A stretch of DNA of 64,000 nucleotides, taken from the NCBI GenBank assembly GCA_938083195.1, contig CALKCK010000009.1, forward strand, positions 1 through 64,000. Reading direction: 5' to 3'. Source of the stretch: an uncultured Pirellulaceae bacterium. GTDB taxonomy: Bacteria; Planctomycetota; Planctomycetia; Pirellulales; Pirellulaceae. The position numbers were made by a program, and so were the translations under genes. The notes beneath the pieces were generated by a model. The model ran no database searches, was not told the DNA's origin, and was given only the letters and a program-made list of their open reading frames with translations. This document shows, piece after piece, positions 19,257-28,149 of this stretch. Every line of letters starts with the position of its first letter. Position 1 is the first letter of the stretch.

Positions 19257-19660
19257 CCGGATTCAGCCTAAACTGCTGTTACAAATGACGAGGAAATATT
19301 GCCCGGTGGGCTCGCTTATAATTTCATTATAGCTCAGCGATTAATTCTGGATATTGGATGCTGTAAATTTAGGCTGAGGGCCAGTAATTTCGTTCAGCAC
19401 TAACACTCCTCCGCCTCCCGTTTGCCTAAATACGGGCGCGATGAAATGGCCGCTTGTGTCGGATAACACACAATTGCACCGACGTTCGATCATTAAAAAC
19501 AATCAAAATAGAAGGGGAACGATGCCAAATTAGGTGTCGAATGGTGGCAAATAATAATCTCACTTGCGTGCAAATTCCTAAAAATCGACAGTACACGGAG
19601 GCAAAACATGATTAGAAGATGGTTTTGACCCAAAACCACTAAAAAGGGCTTTAGTTTTTG

Positions 19661-19688
19661 TTGACTATCCTTAGGCACCGCGTAGAGT
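19661..19688 (+). promoter_or_regulatory. Candidate promoter upstream of csrA
   Basis: TTGACT - 16 nt - TAGAGT. Confidence 0.3.
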
Positions 19689-19803
19689 AAAAAGTGAGGT
19701 TAGTCCCTATTTTCATGTTCAATCTCACCGTCGGAGTTAAAAAACGCGCAGTTTGGTCCCCTGATTTGGATGGGATCAATCTCAAATACAAAGGAATGCG
19801 GGA

Positions 19804-20013
19804 ATGTTAGTTCTCTCTAGGAAGAAAAACGAAAGCATCGTCATCAATGACGACATCACGATCGTTATTGTAGAAATTCGTGGCGACAAAGTACGCCTCG
19901 GCGTCGAGGCCCCCAAAGAGATTCCAGTCCATCGTAGAGAAGTCTACGACGCGATTAAACGGGCTGAAAAAGAGAACATGGAATTGGGCGAACCGGCCGC
20001 CGAGATCGAGTGA
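19804..20013 (+). CDS. csrA: Carbon storage regulator CsrA
   Basis: [51 protein letters not shown]. Confidence 0.97.
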   Translation: MLVLSRKKNESIVINDDITIVIVEIRGDKVRLGVEAPKEIPVHRREVYDAIKRAEKENMELGEPAAEIE

Positions 20014-20288
20014 CACGCCCGCTCTCACCAGTTTCGACCGTCTTCACAATGCGGTCGCATTCTTAATCATTTTTTCTCTAGAATCTCAGAGAAATTTGCG
20101 CCATTTTTTCGAATTATTTTGAAGGAATTGCAGCCGTATTCTTGAGTAAAAACCCGAGAAAAACCGGCACTCCTTTTAAATTCCAGGAAATGCCCAGCAA
20201 CTCGGTTGCTTGCCCTTGACGAAAAGTAAACCTACAGATTACTTTAGTTCCTTCGCGGTTCTGCCGATACTGGTGGCATCACGATAAC

Positions 20289-20361
20289 GGCCCCTTCGTC
20301 TAGTGGTCTAGGACTCCGGCCTTTCACGCCGGCAACACGGGTTCGAGTCCCGTAGGGGTCA
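20289..20361 (+). tRNA. tRNA-Glu (anticodon TTC)
   Basis: Cloverleaf: acceptor GGCCCCT/AGGGGTC, anticodon arm CCGGC-CTTTCAC-GCCGG, T-arm ACGGGTTCGAGTCCCGT; CCA not encoded. Confidence 0.95.
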
Positions 20362-20379
20362 CTTTGAGTGAACTAAGAG

Positions 20380-20416
20380 CCCAAGGCTGTGTCTCATCAC
20401 AGTCTTGGGTTTTTTT
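20380..20416 (+). terminator. Rho-independent terminator after tRNA-Glu
   Basis: CCCAAGGCTGTG-TCTCAT-CACAGTCTTGGG followed by a T-run. Confidence 0.85.
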
Positions 20417-20447
20417 ATTGGATTGCACAAACCCTTGATCTGCCCCC

Positions 20448-21416
20448 ATGCCAAGTTCAACTTCCAAATCTGGCCTCCGACAAATTGGTACCTCTGGTAT
20501 TTATGTTTCGCCAGTCGCTTTTGGTGCCTGGCCAATCGCAGGCATGACCAGCCTTGGCGTAAATGACGCCGATTCACTGAAGACCATTAAGACAGCTTTT
20601 GAGTCAGGTATTAATTTCATAGACACAGCGCATTGCTACGGTGCCAATGGCGAGAGTGAAAGACTGATTGGAAGAGCGATCGCTGAAGATCGTGGACAAC
20701 TTGTGATTGCCTCCAAAGGAGGAATCCATTGGGACCAAAATATTGTCAGGCATTACGACGGTCGGCCAGAGACGCTAATCGCTCAGTGTGAGCAAAGCCT
20801 CGATCGGATGAAGCTCGATACAATCGACCTTTACTATCTTCATGCACCTGACCCCAATGTTTCTGTAAGTGACTCTGCTACAGCTTTTAACAAACTAATC
20901 GAATCTGGAAAAATTCGCGCTGCCGGAGTCTCAAACCTGAGCCTCTCCGAAATAAAAGCGTTCAATGATGTTTGCCCGATTGCGGCAATCCAACCTCCTT
21001 TTAATATGCTGCAACAAGATATTTGCTCAGATATTATTCCATGGTGTCTTTCCAATGAAATTTCCGTAATTAATTACTGGCCGTTGATGAAAGGCCTACT
21101 CGCTGGAAAAATTCGACGCGGGCATCAATTCGCAGCAGAAGATAAACGCCTAGACTATTCCATTTTTCAAGGCCAACCGTTTGAGTCGGCTCAACAACTG
21201 CTTGATGGACTCGATCAGATCGCAAAAAAAACAGGATACTCGGTTGCCCAAATCGTGGTTAATTGGACCACCCACCAACCTGGAATTACATCCTCGCTTT
21301 GCGGTGGAAAAAGAGCGTGGCAAATCAAGGAGACAGCTGGAGCGATGGGCTGGCAACTTGACTCAGATTGTCTAGCAGCCATTACGGAACTCATCAAAAG
21401 TTTGAAAATAAATTAA
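20448..21416 (+). CDS. Aldo/keto reductase family oxidoreductase
   Basis: SPVAFGAWPIAG...GINFIDTAHCYGANGESERLIGRAI...DTIDLYYLHAPDP...KIRAAGVSN. Confidence 0.93.
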   Translation: MPSSTSKSGLRQIGTSGIYVSPVAFGAWPIAGMTSLGVNDADSLKTIKTAFESGINFIDTAHCYGANGESERLIGRAIAEDRGQLVIASKGGIHWDQNIVRHYDGRPETLIAQCEQSLDRMKLDTIDLYYLHAPDPNVSVSDSATAFNKLIESGKIRAAGVSNLSLSEIKAFNDVCPIAAIQPPFNMLQQDICSDIIPWCLSNEISVINYWPLMKGLLAGKIRRGHQFAAEDKRLDYSIFQGQPFESAQQLLDGLDQIAKKTGYSVAQIVVNWTTHQPGITSSLCGGKRAWQIKETAGAMGWQLDSDCLAAITELIKSLKIN

Positions 21417-21505
21417 GACGCCCCCGATGGATCAACCCTCTGGTCTCAAAAATTTGACGTCGATTACGTCCATGTTTTCACCAAGCTATCTTCTGCCCCA
21501 CTCTA

Positions 21506-21541
21506 GATTTCGCTAATGGTGATTTCGCTAATGGTGATTTC
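21506..21541. repeat. 15-bp tandem duplication (GATTTCGCTAATGGT, 2.4 copies)
   Basis: Direct reading. Confidence 0.9.
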
Positions 21542-21750
21542 AAATCACAAGTTAGATCTCTTGCTGATTGGAGAAAATTCGGAGACCGCATGTACAGAAT
21601 CAGTGGCTCTCGCCGGAAGCTGGGCAATCCGGAGTGGAGTTTAACGATTGCGTTCGCAACTGCGGACGAACCTAAGGATATACGACGATAACCTTATTGG
21701 ACGCCAATGGGCGCCGCAATTGGATATATTCTCTATCCCCTGGTTTAAAC

Positions 21751-22023
21751 GTGACTCAGGAATCAAACGAATCACTGCCCCAACGGATCCTTCGTGCAAG
21801 AGAAATGACTCACCCACGATTGGCCCGCTTTGCTCGGGAAGCACCCGAAAACTGCCAGGAAGTCTACCTGTTTCGCGGTGAAAAATTTTGCGGTGTTAGG
21901 TTTGCGCTGGGATCGTTTCAAGCCGACTGGGATATCACTGAGTCTCAAATTTGTGTTTACAAAGGGACTCACGAGATAGACCGAATCGATCTCAATCCCG
22001 ACCAATCACGCCGGGCAGCATAA
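21751..22023 (+). CDS. Small hypothetical protein
   Basis: TQESNESLPQRILRAREMTHPRLARFAREAPENCQEVYLFRGEKFCGVRFALGSFQADW...; protein-like composition; GTG at 21751 assumed as start. Confidence 0.5.
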   Translation: MTQESNESLPQRILRAREMTHPRLARFAREAPENCQEVYLFRGEKFCGVRFALGSFQADWDITESQICVYKGTHEIDRIDLNPDQSRRAA

Positions 22024-22046
22024 GAGTTCCACCCCGGTCAGCGCAC

Positions 22047-22076
22047 GAAAAAAGCGTCTGCTTGAGTGCAGACGCT
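22047..22076 (-). terminator. Rho-independent terminator for the small basic protein gene
   Basis: Minus strand: AGCGTCTGC-ACTCAA-GCAGACGCT followed by TTTTTT; perfect 9-bp stem. Confidence 0.85.
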
Positions 22077-22102
22077 ATTCGATGTTATTCCTCAGGTCAG
22101 GA

Positions 22103-22303
22103 TTACTCTTCGTCTTCTTCCTTAACCTTCTTTTTCTTCTTCATCGCAATCTTGGCAACACGCACCTTAGGCATGCCATAAACTTTGTCGCCTTCATTCC
22201 AGCGATCGTCGGCGATCAACTTCTTGAGCCGCTCGGGCCGAGTAAGAACGTTACGAGTTTTTGCCGAACCGGCCTTAATCTTCAAACTTTTGTCGATGGT
22301 CAT
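22103..22303 (-). CDS. PVC-superphylum small basic protein (TIGR04137-like)
   Basis: MTIDKSLKIKAGSAKTRNVLTRPERLKKLIADDRWNEGDKVYGMPKVRVAKIAMKKKKKVKEEDEE; internal ATG at 22303 as start. Confidence 0.85.
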   Translation of the reverse strand: MTIDKSLKIKAGSAKTRNVLTRPERLKKLIADDRWNEGDKVYGMPKVRVAKIAMKKKKKVKEEDEE

Positions 22304-22616
22304 CAGTAATACTTCTATGAACAATTGAGCCGGATATTTGCCGGACAGGGCTTTTGATTGAAAAACTTAAGCTGAGCGTAGCCACGAATTGTACTTGACG
22401 AGGAACGGAGCTTCAAGGGCTAATAACTCGGTAATTTACGTGTTTGAAAGCCTCGATGTAGTCGATTATCGGTTCGATGATGGGAATTCTTGCCCGAATA
22501 ATGCCGCATCGGCCAATCGCCCCTTATTTCACAGGCCTTTCCAGCCTTGATCTGTTGATTCTGTCCATATTTAGATAACTTATTAGCAGACTGATCCGCT
22601 TTTTAGGGACGAAACA

Positions 22617-23606
22617 ATGAGAATTGGCGTATTTTGCAGTGGCGGCGATGCCCCGGGAATGAATGCTTGCGTCCGGTCCGTCGTACGAACCGCAGCAGAT
22701 AATGACCACGAGGTCGTAGGCATTATGCGAGGCTACCACGGAATGATCCACGAGGAGTTCTTTGTGGATTCCGATGGCCAACGCCACCTGACCCCTTATC
22801 GCGTAACCACCTGGGCAGCTCACGGTGGAGCCCATCTCCGCAGCAGTCGCAGTGAAGAGTTCCGAACCGACACAGGACAGCGTGCTGCCGCAGACATCCT
22901 CAGAAAGCACCAAATTGATGCAATCATTCCCATTGGCGGCGATGGAACGTTTAACGGCGCCTCTGCCTTAAGTAAACACTGGAATGGACAAATCGTTGGC
23001 TGCCCCGGCACAATCGATAACGACCTCATGGGAACCGACTACACCATTGGCTTTTCGACGGCGGTTCAAACGGCTGTCGAGGCGGTCGACAAGATACGCG
23101 ACACAGCATCCAGCCACGACCGCATGTTCCTCGTCGAAGTCATGGGACGACACAGTGGCTACATCGCACTCTACACCGCAATGGCGGCGGGGGCGGATGT
23201 CGTTGCGATTCCAGAAACAGATACCAATTTTACAGAGATCGTCTCGCACCTTAACCGGCTGAAAGAACAAGGACGAACAATGGCGATTATGGTCATCGCC
23301 GAAGGAGATGAAAAAGGAGGAGCGGAACTGATTAACACGCAACTAAAACAGCATGATTGCCCGTTTCAAACCCGGACGATCGTACTCGGACATCTTCAGC
23401 GGGGAGGCAGCCCCACACCAGAAGATCGCAGACGCGCAACCCAAATGGGCCATGGAGCGGTTAAGGCAATACTCGCCGGAGAAACCGGTGTGATGATCGG
23501 TACCCGTGACGACCGCTGTGTTTCAGTTCCATTTGAAAAAACCTATGCCTCGCATCGGCCAGTCTCGCTCGACCTACTCGCTGTCCTCAATGAAATTGCT
23601 TCTTAG
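22617..23606 (+). CDS. pfkA: 6-phosphofructokinase (ATP-type active-site motifs)
   Basis: GVFCSGGDAPGMNACVRSVVR...IPIGGDGTFNGA...CPGTIDNDLMGTDYTIGFSTAV...MGRHSGYIAL. Confidence 0.92.
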   Translation: MRIGVFCSGGDAPGMNACVRSVVRTAADNDHEVVGIMRGYHGMIHEEFFVDSDGQRHLTPYRVTTWAAHGGAHLRSSRSEEFRTDTGQRAAADILRKHQIDAIIPIGGDGTFNGASALSKHWNGQIVGCPGTIDNDLMGTDYTIGFSTAVQTAVEAVDKIRDTASSHDRMFLVEVMGRHSGYIALYTAMAAGADVVAIPETDTNFTEIVSHLNRLKEQGRTMAIMVIAEGDEKGGAELINTQLKQHDCPFQTRTIVLGHLQRGGSPTPEDRRRATQMGHGAVKAILAGETGVMIGTRDDRCVSVPFEKTYASHRPVSLDLLAVLNEIAS

Positions 23607-23640
23607 CAAGTGGAAAGCCTTCGACAGTCTACCCTGTGAA

Positions 23641-23730
23641 AATCTATCAAGACGGAATCTATCAAGACGGCTTCTATCAAGACGGCTTCTATCAAGACGG
23701 CTTCTATCAAGACGGCTTCTATCAAGTCGG
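23641..23730. repeat. 15-bp minisatellite, 6 copies ((A/C)(A/T)TCTATCAAGACGG)
   Basis: Copies at 23641, 23656, 23671, 23686, 23701, 23716; the last carries AAGTCGG. Confidence 0.97.
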
Positions 23731-25785
23731 CTTCTTTCGGGGTCTGGGAACCTTTGAGCTTTTCCGACGGCGTCCCTTCCGCCCCTTGGACTTCCCCTCG
23801 TCAACGGAGGACAAGGGCTGGCCTACCGCTTCCTGAAGCTGGCTAATCCGATCTCTCAATATTCCAGCTCGCTCAAATTCGAGATCTTCGGCGGCCTGCA
23901 GCATCTCAGTTTGCAAATCGTTAATGTATTCCTCGGTAATGTAAACCGTGTCTTCGGTTTTCATTGCTGCGTCATTGGCTTCACGCCGATTCTTAAGATC
24001 GGCTCCAATCCCTGACGAAATCTCTTTAAAAATCGTTTTGGGCGTTATGCCATGCTCTTTATTATAAGCTTCTTGTATCGCCCGCCTTCTTCCAGTTTCG
24101 TAGATCGCATTTTTCATCGCTTCGGTGACTTTGTCGCCGTACAGGATGACCTTGGCATTCGCATTTCGAGCCGAACGGCCAATCGTCTGGACAAGTGATG
24201 TTTCACTTCTCAAAAATCCTTGCTTATCCGCATCCAGAATCGCCACCAGACTCACCTCTGGCAAATCAAGTCCCTCTCGCAACAAGTTAACCCCAACGAG
24301 ACACTGAAACCGACCGAGCCGTAGATCTCGCAACAATTCGACTCGCTCAAATGCGTCCAATTCACTATGAAGCCATTTACTTGAAATTCCATTTTCGCAA
24401 AAATACGAAGACAGATCTTCTGCCAGTCGCTTAGTTAACGCAGTTACTAAAACGCGATCCCCCAGATCACGCCGCTCCTTTACTTGCTCCAACAAGTGAG
24501 CCACCTGTCCGCTCGCAGGCACCACCTCGACGACCGGATCCAACAAACCCGTTGGTCTAATGATCTGCTCGACCACCTCGCCACCTGTCTTTTCAAGTTC
24601 GTAATCCGAAGGCGTTGCCGATACATACACGGCTTGATTCAATCGTTTTTCCCATTCTTCAAATTTGAGCGGCCGATTGTCCATAGCACTGGGCAATCGG
24701 AAACCATGGGCTACCAGCGTCTCCTTGCGACTGCGGTCGCCGGCGTACATCGCCCTGACTTGCGAGCAGGTTACATGAGATTCATCTACGAATAACAAAA
24801 AGTCGTCCGGGAAAAAGTTGTACAGCGTTTCAGGCTCCTCCCCTGCTTCACGTCCCGCCAAATGGCGACTGTAGTTTTCAATTCCTGGGCAATGACCAAC
24901 ATGTTCCATCATCTCGATATCAAATCGAGTCCGCGCATTCAATCGCTGAGCTTCGAGCAGCTTCCCCTCTTTCTGAAAAAAATCAAGCTGCTCTTTAAGT
25001 TCCATTCGAATCAACTTAACCGCATCGGCAATTCTCGATTCGGAAGTCACGAAGTGCTTCGCAGGGTAAATATAAATCTCCGACTCAGAAGATATCGACT
25101 CACCAGTGAGAGGATTGATCACGGAAATTTGCTCGATGTCATCGCCCCAAAATTCAATCCGATAAGCAAACTCCTCGTAAGACGGCCAAATTTCTACACT
25201 GTCTCCCCGGACACGAAAGGTGGAACGTTCAAACGAAATATCATTTCGCTTATACTGAATATCTATAAATTTGGCGAGCATCTTATCCCGATCGATCGCA
25301 TCGCCAACCTTGAGCGCGACCATCATAGTTCGATAATCCTCGGGTGATCCAAGTCCATAAATACTCGAGACACTTGCGATGATAATGACGTCTTTTCGGC
25401 TGACGAGCGAACTGGTCGTGGCAAGCCTGAGCCGATCAATATCCTCGTTGATCGAGGCATCTTTTTCGATATAAATATCGCGTTGGGGAATATAGGCTTC
25501 CGGCTGGTAATAGTCGTAATAGCTGACGAAATAGTGAACGGCGTTATGCGGAAAAAAATCTTTGAACTCGGAGTAGAGCTGAGCCGCCAAAGTCTTATTG
25601 TGAGAAATCACAAGGGTTGGCTTTTGAATTTGTTGAATGACGTTCGCCATCGTAAACGTCTTGCCCGACCCCGTAACACCCATCAACATTTGATGCTTTT
25701 TAGCAGCTTTGATTTGCTCAACCAGCGTCTTAATTGCTTGCGGTTGGTCACCACCAGGTTCAAATGGCGAGGTAAGTTTAAACAT
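23722..25785 (-). CDS. uvrB: UvrABC system protein B
   Basis: [24 protein letters not shown]...[16 protein letters not shown]...[15 protein letters not shown]...[32 protein letters not shown]; internal start at 25785. Confidence 0.97.
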   Translation of the reverse strand: MFKLTSPFEPGGDQPQAIKTLVEQIKAAKKHQMLMGVTGSGKTFTMANVIQQIQKPTLVISHNKTLAAQLYSEFKDFFPHNAVHYFVSYYDYYQPEAYIPQRDIYIEKDASINEDIDRLRLATTSSLVSRKDVIIIASVSSIYGLGSPEDYRTMMVALKVGDAIDRDKMLAKFIDIQYKRNDISFERSTFRVRGDSVEIWPSYEEFAYRIEFWGDDIEQISVINPLTGESISSESEIYIYPAKHFVTSESRIADAVKLIRMELKEQLDFFQKEGKLLEAQRLNARTRFDIEMMEHVGHCPGIENYSRHLAGREAGEEPETLYNFFPDDFLLFVDESHVTCSQVRAMYAGDRSRKETLVAHGFRLPSAMDNRPLKFEEWEKRLNQAVYVSATPSDYELEKTGGEVVEQIIRPTGLLDPVVEVVPASGQVAHLLEQVKERRDLGDRVLVTALTKRLAEDLSSYFCENGISSKWLHSELDAFERVELLRDLRLGRFQCLVGVNLLREGLDLPEVSLVAILDADKQGFLRSETSLVQTIGRSARNANAKVILYGDKVTEAMKNAIYETGRRRAIQEAYNKEHGITPKTIFKEISSGIGADLKNRREANDAAMKTEDTVYITEEYINDLQTEMLQAAEDLEFERAGILRDRISQLQEAVGQPLSSVDEGKSKGRKGRRRKSSKVPRPRKKPT

Positions 25786-25936
25786 AATTAACGACGAATT
25801 CCCACAAGTCCTAAACTTATATCTTATTGGCAAATCTCGACACGGCTAGGCTTCACCAAGAAACGGCCACAATTAACAATTTCTGTCAGGGATCTGAAAA
25901 ACAATCCTGGCAAGGGTAATTAGTTTGCTCCAACGA

Positions 25937-26353
25937 TTAAGGATTCTCCAAGGGAGACAGAAATGGGCGGATGGATTGGTACTTCTTTTCCCCAATCCCA
26001 GGCACCATGAGTAGTTCTGCATGGCGTTCAAAGCGACCAAGTTTCTCGCGCTGGACAAGAATCGACTGACCTAATTTCGGACCGACTCCAGGCAACAACG
26101 TCAATTCGCCCACATTAGCCGTGTTCAAATCAACCTGAAACAAAAACGGTAAGTCCGCTACTTCATCAATATCGACAAGACCTTTGCTTGCATTCCACTG
26201 AGCAGCGAAATAAACAGACGCTGCCAGAAGCACAACCAACAACAGCGTTGCGACTAATCCTTGATGATCACTCCACAAGACAAGCCGTAAACGGTCCAGT
26301 AGATTTTCTTCTCCAGGCTCGACGGCCTGCAGGGCACGCTGTTTTTTTTTCAT
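25937..26353 (-). CDS. ComEA-like helix-hairpin-helix membrane protein
   Basis: One TM plus VDLNTANVGELTLLPGVGPKLGQSILVQREKLGRF...LLMVPGIGEKKYQSIRPF. Confidence 0.85.
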   Translation of the reverse strand: MKKKQRALQAVEPGEENLLDRLRLVLWSDHQGLVATLLLVVLLAASVYFAAQWNASKGLVDIDEVADLPFLFQVDLNTANVGELTLLPGVGPKLGQSILVQREKLGRFERHAELLMVPGIGEKKYQSIRPFLSPLENP

Positions 26354-26419
26354 GGGTCAACCGATAAAAAGTCCCCGTGAAATGGATGGCCGTCAAATGC
26401 CTCGGCAACCATCTGTCTT

Positions 26420-27679
26420 TTACTTGGAAGCCCACTCTTTAAGAGTGATTACGCCATCGCGATTTTTGTCTTTTTCATAAAATTCCTTGACGGTCTTATC
26501 GTCCCACTTAGCCGAATACTCGTGCATCTGAACTTGGCGATCTTCGTTCTTATCAAATTTCTCAAAATCACGCGAAGAGCCGGAACTGCTTCTCGAAGAT
26601 GAAGATGAAGATCGACCTGATGAACTACCCCAACGCGAAGATCTTGAACTACTATCGCTGCTGGTGCTTTTGCGAGAATCAGCCGAGCTAGAGGACTTGG
26701 AGGCAGGCTTATTCGCACCGCTCAAACTATCGAACAGCTCGGATTTCGTGATAAAGCCGTCTTTATTTTGATCGGCCCCAACTGGAGGTCGACGCATTTT
26801 CTTGGTTTCCTCGCTGCTCAGCTTGCCATCCTTGTTTTCATCGTACTGTCCGATCAAGCTTGCCGCGTATTTCTCGTACTTCGCTCTTGAATCTGAACTA
26901 CTTGAAGAAGATGCTGGTTTTTTCGAAGTGCTAGATTCTTTCGATGAACTACTCGAGCCTCGTGTCGAGCTAGGTCGCCACGAAGATGACGAACTGGTTT
27001 TAGAGCTTGAACTTCTGGAAGAGTCCCGAGAGCTGGATGAGCTGGATCCACGTGAACCCGAAGACCGACTGTAGGCAGATTCGCGCGATGCGTAACGATT
27101 AGAAAGCTCGCTTCGGGAGAGTCGTCCATCTTTGTTGGTGTCACTTTCTTGCGGAGTCGGACTGCCCCAACGTGCTCTACCCATCTCTTCTTTGTCGAGA
27201 CTGCCGTCTTTGTTACGATCGTACCTACCAAGAGTCGAATCCACTTGACGCTTGACACTCTCGCTGTAAGTCACCGGCTTAGCAGCACTCCCTTTAACCT
27301 CGCTGGATGATGCTCCAAAGCGTGCTACGCCAGATTCAGAACCTTCTCTTTCGACACCAAATCCGGGAACCTTGCGATCCCGATTCTGCTTTTTATCAGC
27401 CTTCTCTTTATTACTCTTATCTTTGCTGAGCTTCGACAGAATCTTACTTATCGAAACCGCTTTCTCAGGGTTGAATCCGTTTTTAACTAAATAAGAACTC
27501 GTGTTTTTAGACATCTCGCTTGGCTCAAGTTTGCCATTTGAATTAACGTCCTTCCGTTTCAAATACTCAGCTAAATTGAAGTCTTGTGCCGAAGCGATCG
27601 CGGAGCATGCGAACAGGGCAACCAGAACAAGGTTCAGCCGAACGATTCCGCGAACTATTTTCAAATCTTGAAACATCAT
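26420..27679 (-). CDS. Secreted multi-EF-hand protein with Ser-rich linkers
   Basis: Signal peptide; loops DVNSNGKLEPSE, DRNKDGSLDKEE, DTNKDGRLSRSE, DENKDGKLSSEE, DQNKDGFITKSE, DKNRDGVITLKE. Confidence 0.9.
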   Translation of the reverse strand: MMFQDLKIVRGIVRLNLVLVALFACSAIASAQDFNLAEYLKRKDVNSNGKLEPSEMSKNTSSYLVKNGFNPEKAVSISKILSKLSKDKSNKEKADKKQNRDRKVPGFGVEREGSESGVARFGASSSEVKGSAAKPVTYSESVKRQVDSTLGRYDRNKDGSLDKEEMGRARWGSPTPQESDTNKDGRLSRSELSNRYASRESAYSRSSGSRGSSSSSSRDSSRSSSSKTSSSSSWRPSSTRGSSSSSKESSTSKKPASSSSSSDSRAKYEKYAASLIGQYDENKDGKLSSEETKKMRRPPVGADQNKDGFITKSELFDSLSGANKPASKSSSSADSRKSTSSDSSSRSSRWGSSSGRSSSSSSRSSSGSSRDFEKFDKNEDRQVQMHEYSAKWDDKTVKEFYEKDKNRDGVITLKEWASK

Positions 27680-28149
27680 TGTCTAACTCCGACTGGCTAA
27701 CATCCAAAAAAGCTGGTCCCTTGGAAACTCAACCTCCAGATCACTGGGGTTGCGTCTCCGGGACATTTGACCGAATTCGATAACCTTTTAACACCGAATA
27801 AACTAAAAAGTTACTGCAAATTCAGCATAATTGACTCTACTCGGTGAAATGACGTCTGGGCGGATCTGGTTGTCGTTTTGAGTACGATTTCCTACTCTCC
27901 GCAAGCATTCCAACGTTATTGAGGATTGGTAGTCCTTCGGAGCCTACTTCCCTAACCAAAAAGTCGGTAAAACGTTGATTCTCACGTACCGAACTGAGAC
28001 CAATTTGACGCTTCAGCATCTCACGCCGATAATAAGGGATAACCAGTGGGAAGCATTAGCTGCCGCAAAAGGCCAGCTGCACGATTTTCTCGACAAACGG
28101 GGGAATCCCCCCAATAAAACAACTCAGTAAACTCCAATAGCAGCAGCAA

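Noticed and set aside
19310-19350. Imperfect inverted repeat GCTTATAATTTCATTATAGC
   Set aside because: Short, AT-rich, imperfect; easily random
23636-23836. Plus-strand ORF MKIYQDGIYQDGFYQDG...
   Set aside because: Open only because the 15-bp repeat lacks stops; overlaps the uvrB 3' end, so treated as repeat artefact unless peptides are found
26802-27074. Glu/Leu-rich plus-strand ORF antisense to the EF-hand protein
   Set aside because: Complement of Ser-rich codons gives an apparent ORF
27837-28019. 60-aa minus-strand ORF MLKRQIGLSSVRENQRF...
   Set aside because: Composition plausible but no family recognised and no clear RBS; evidence too weak to call
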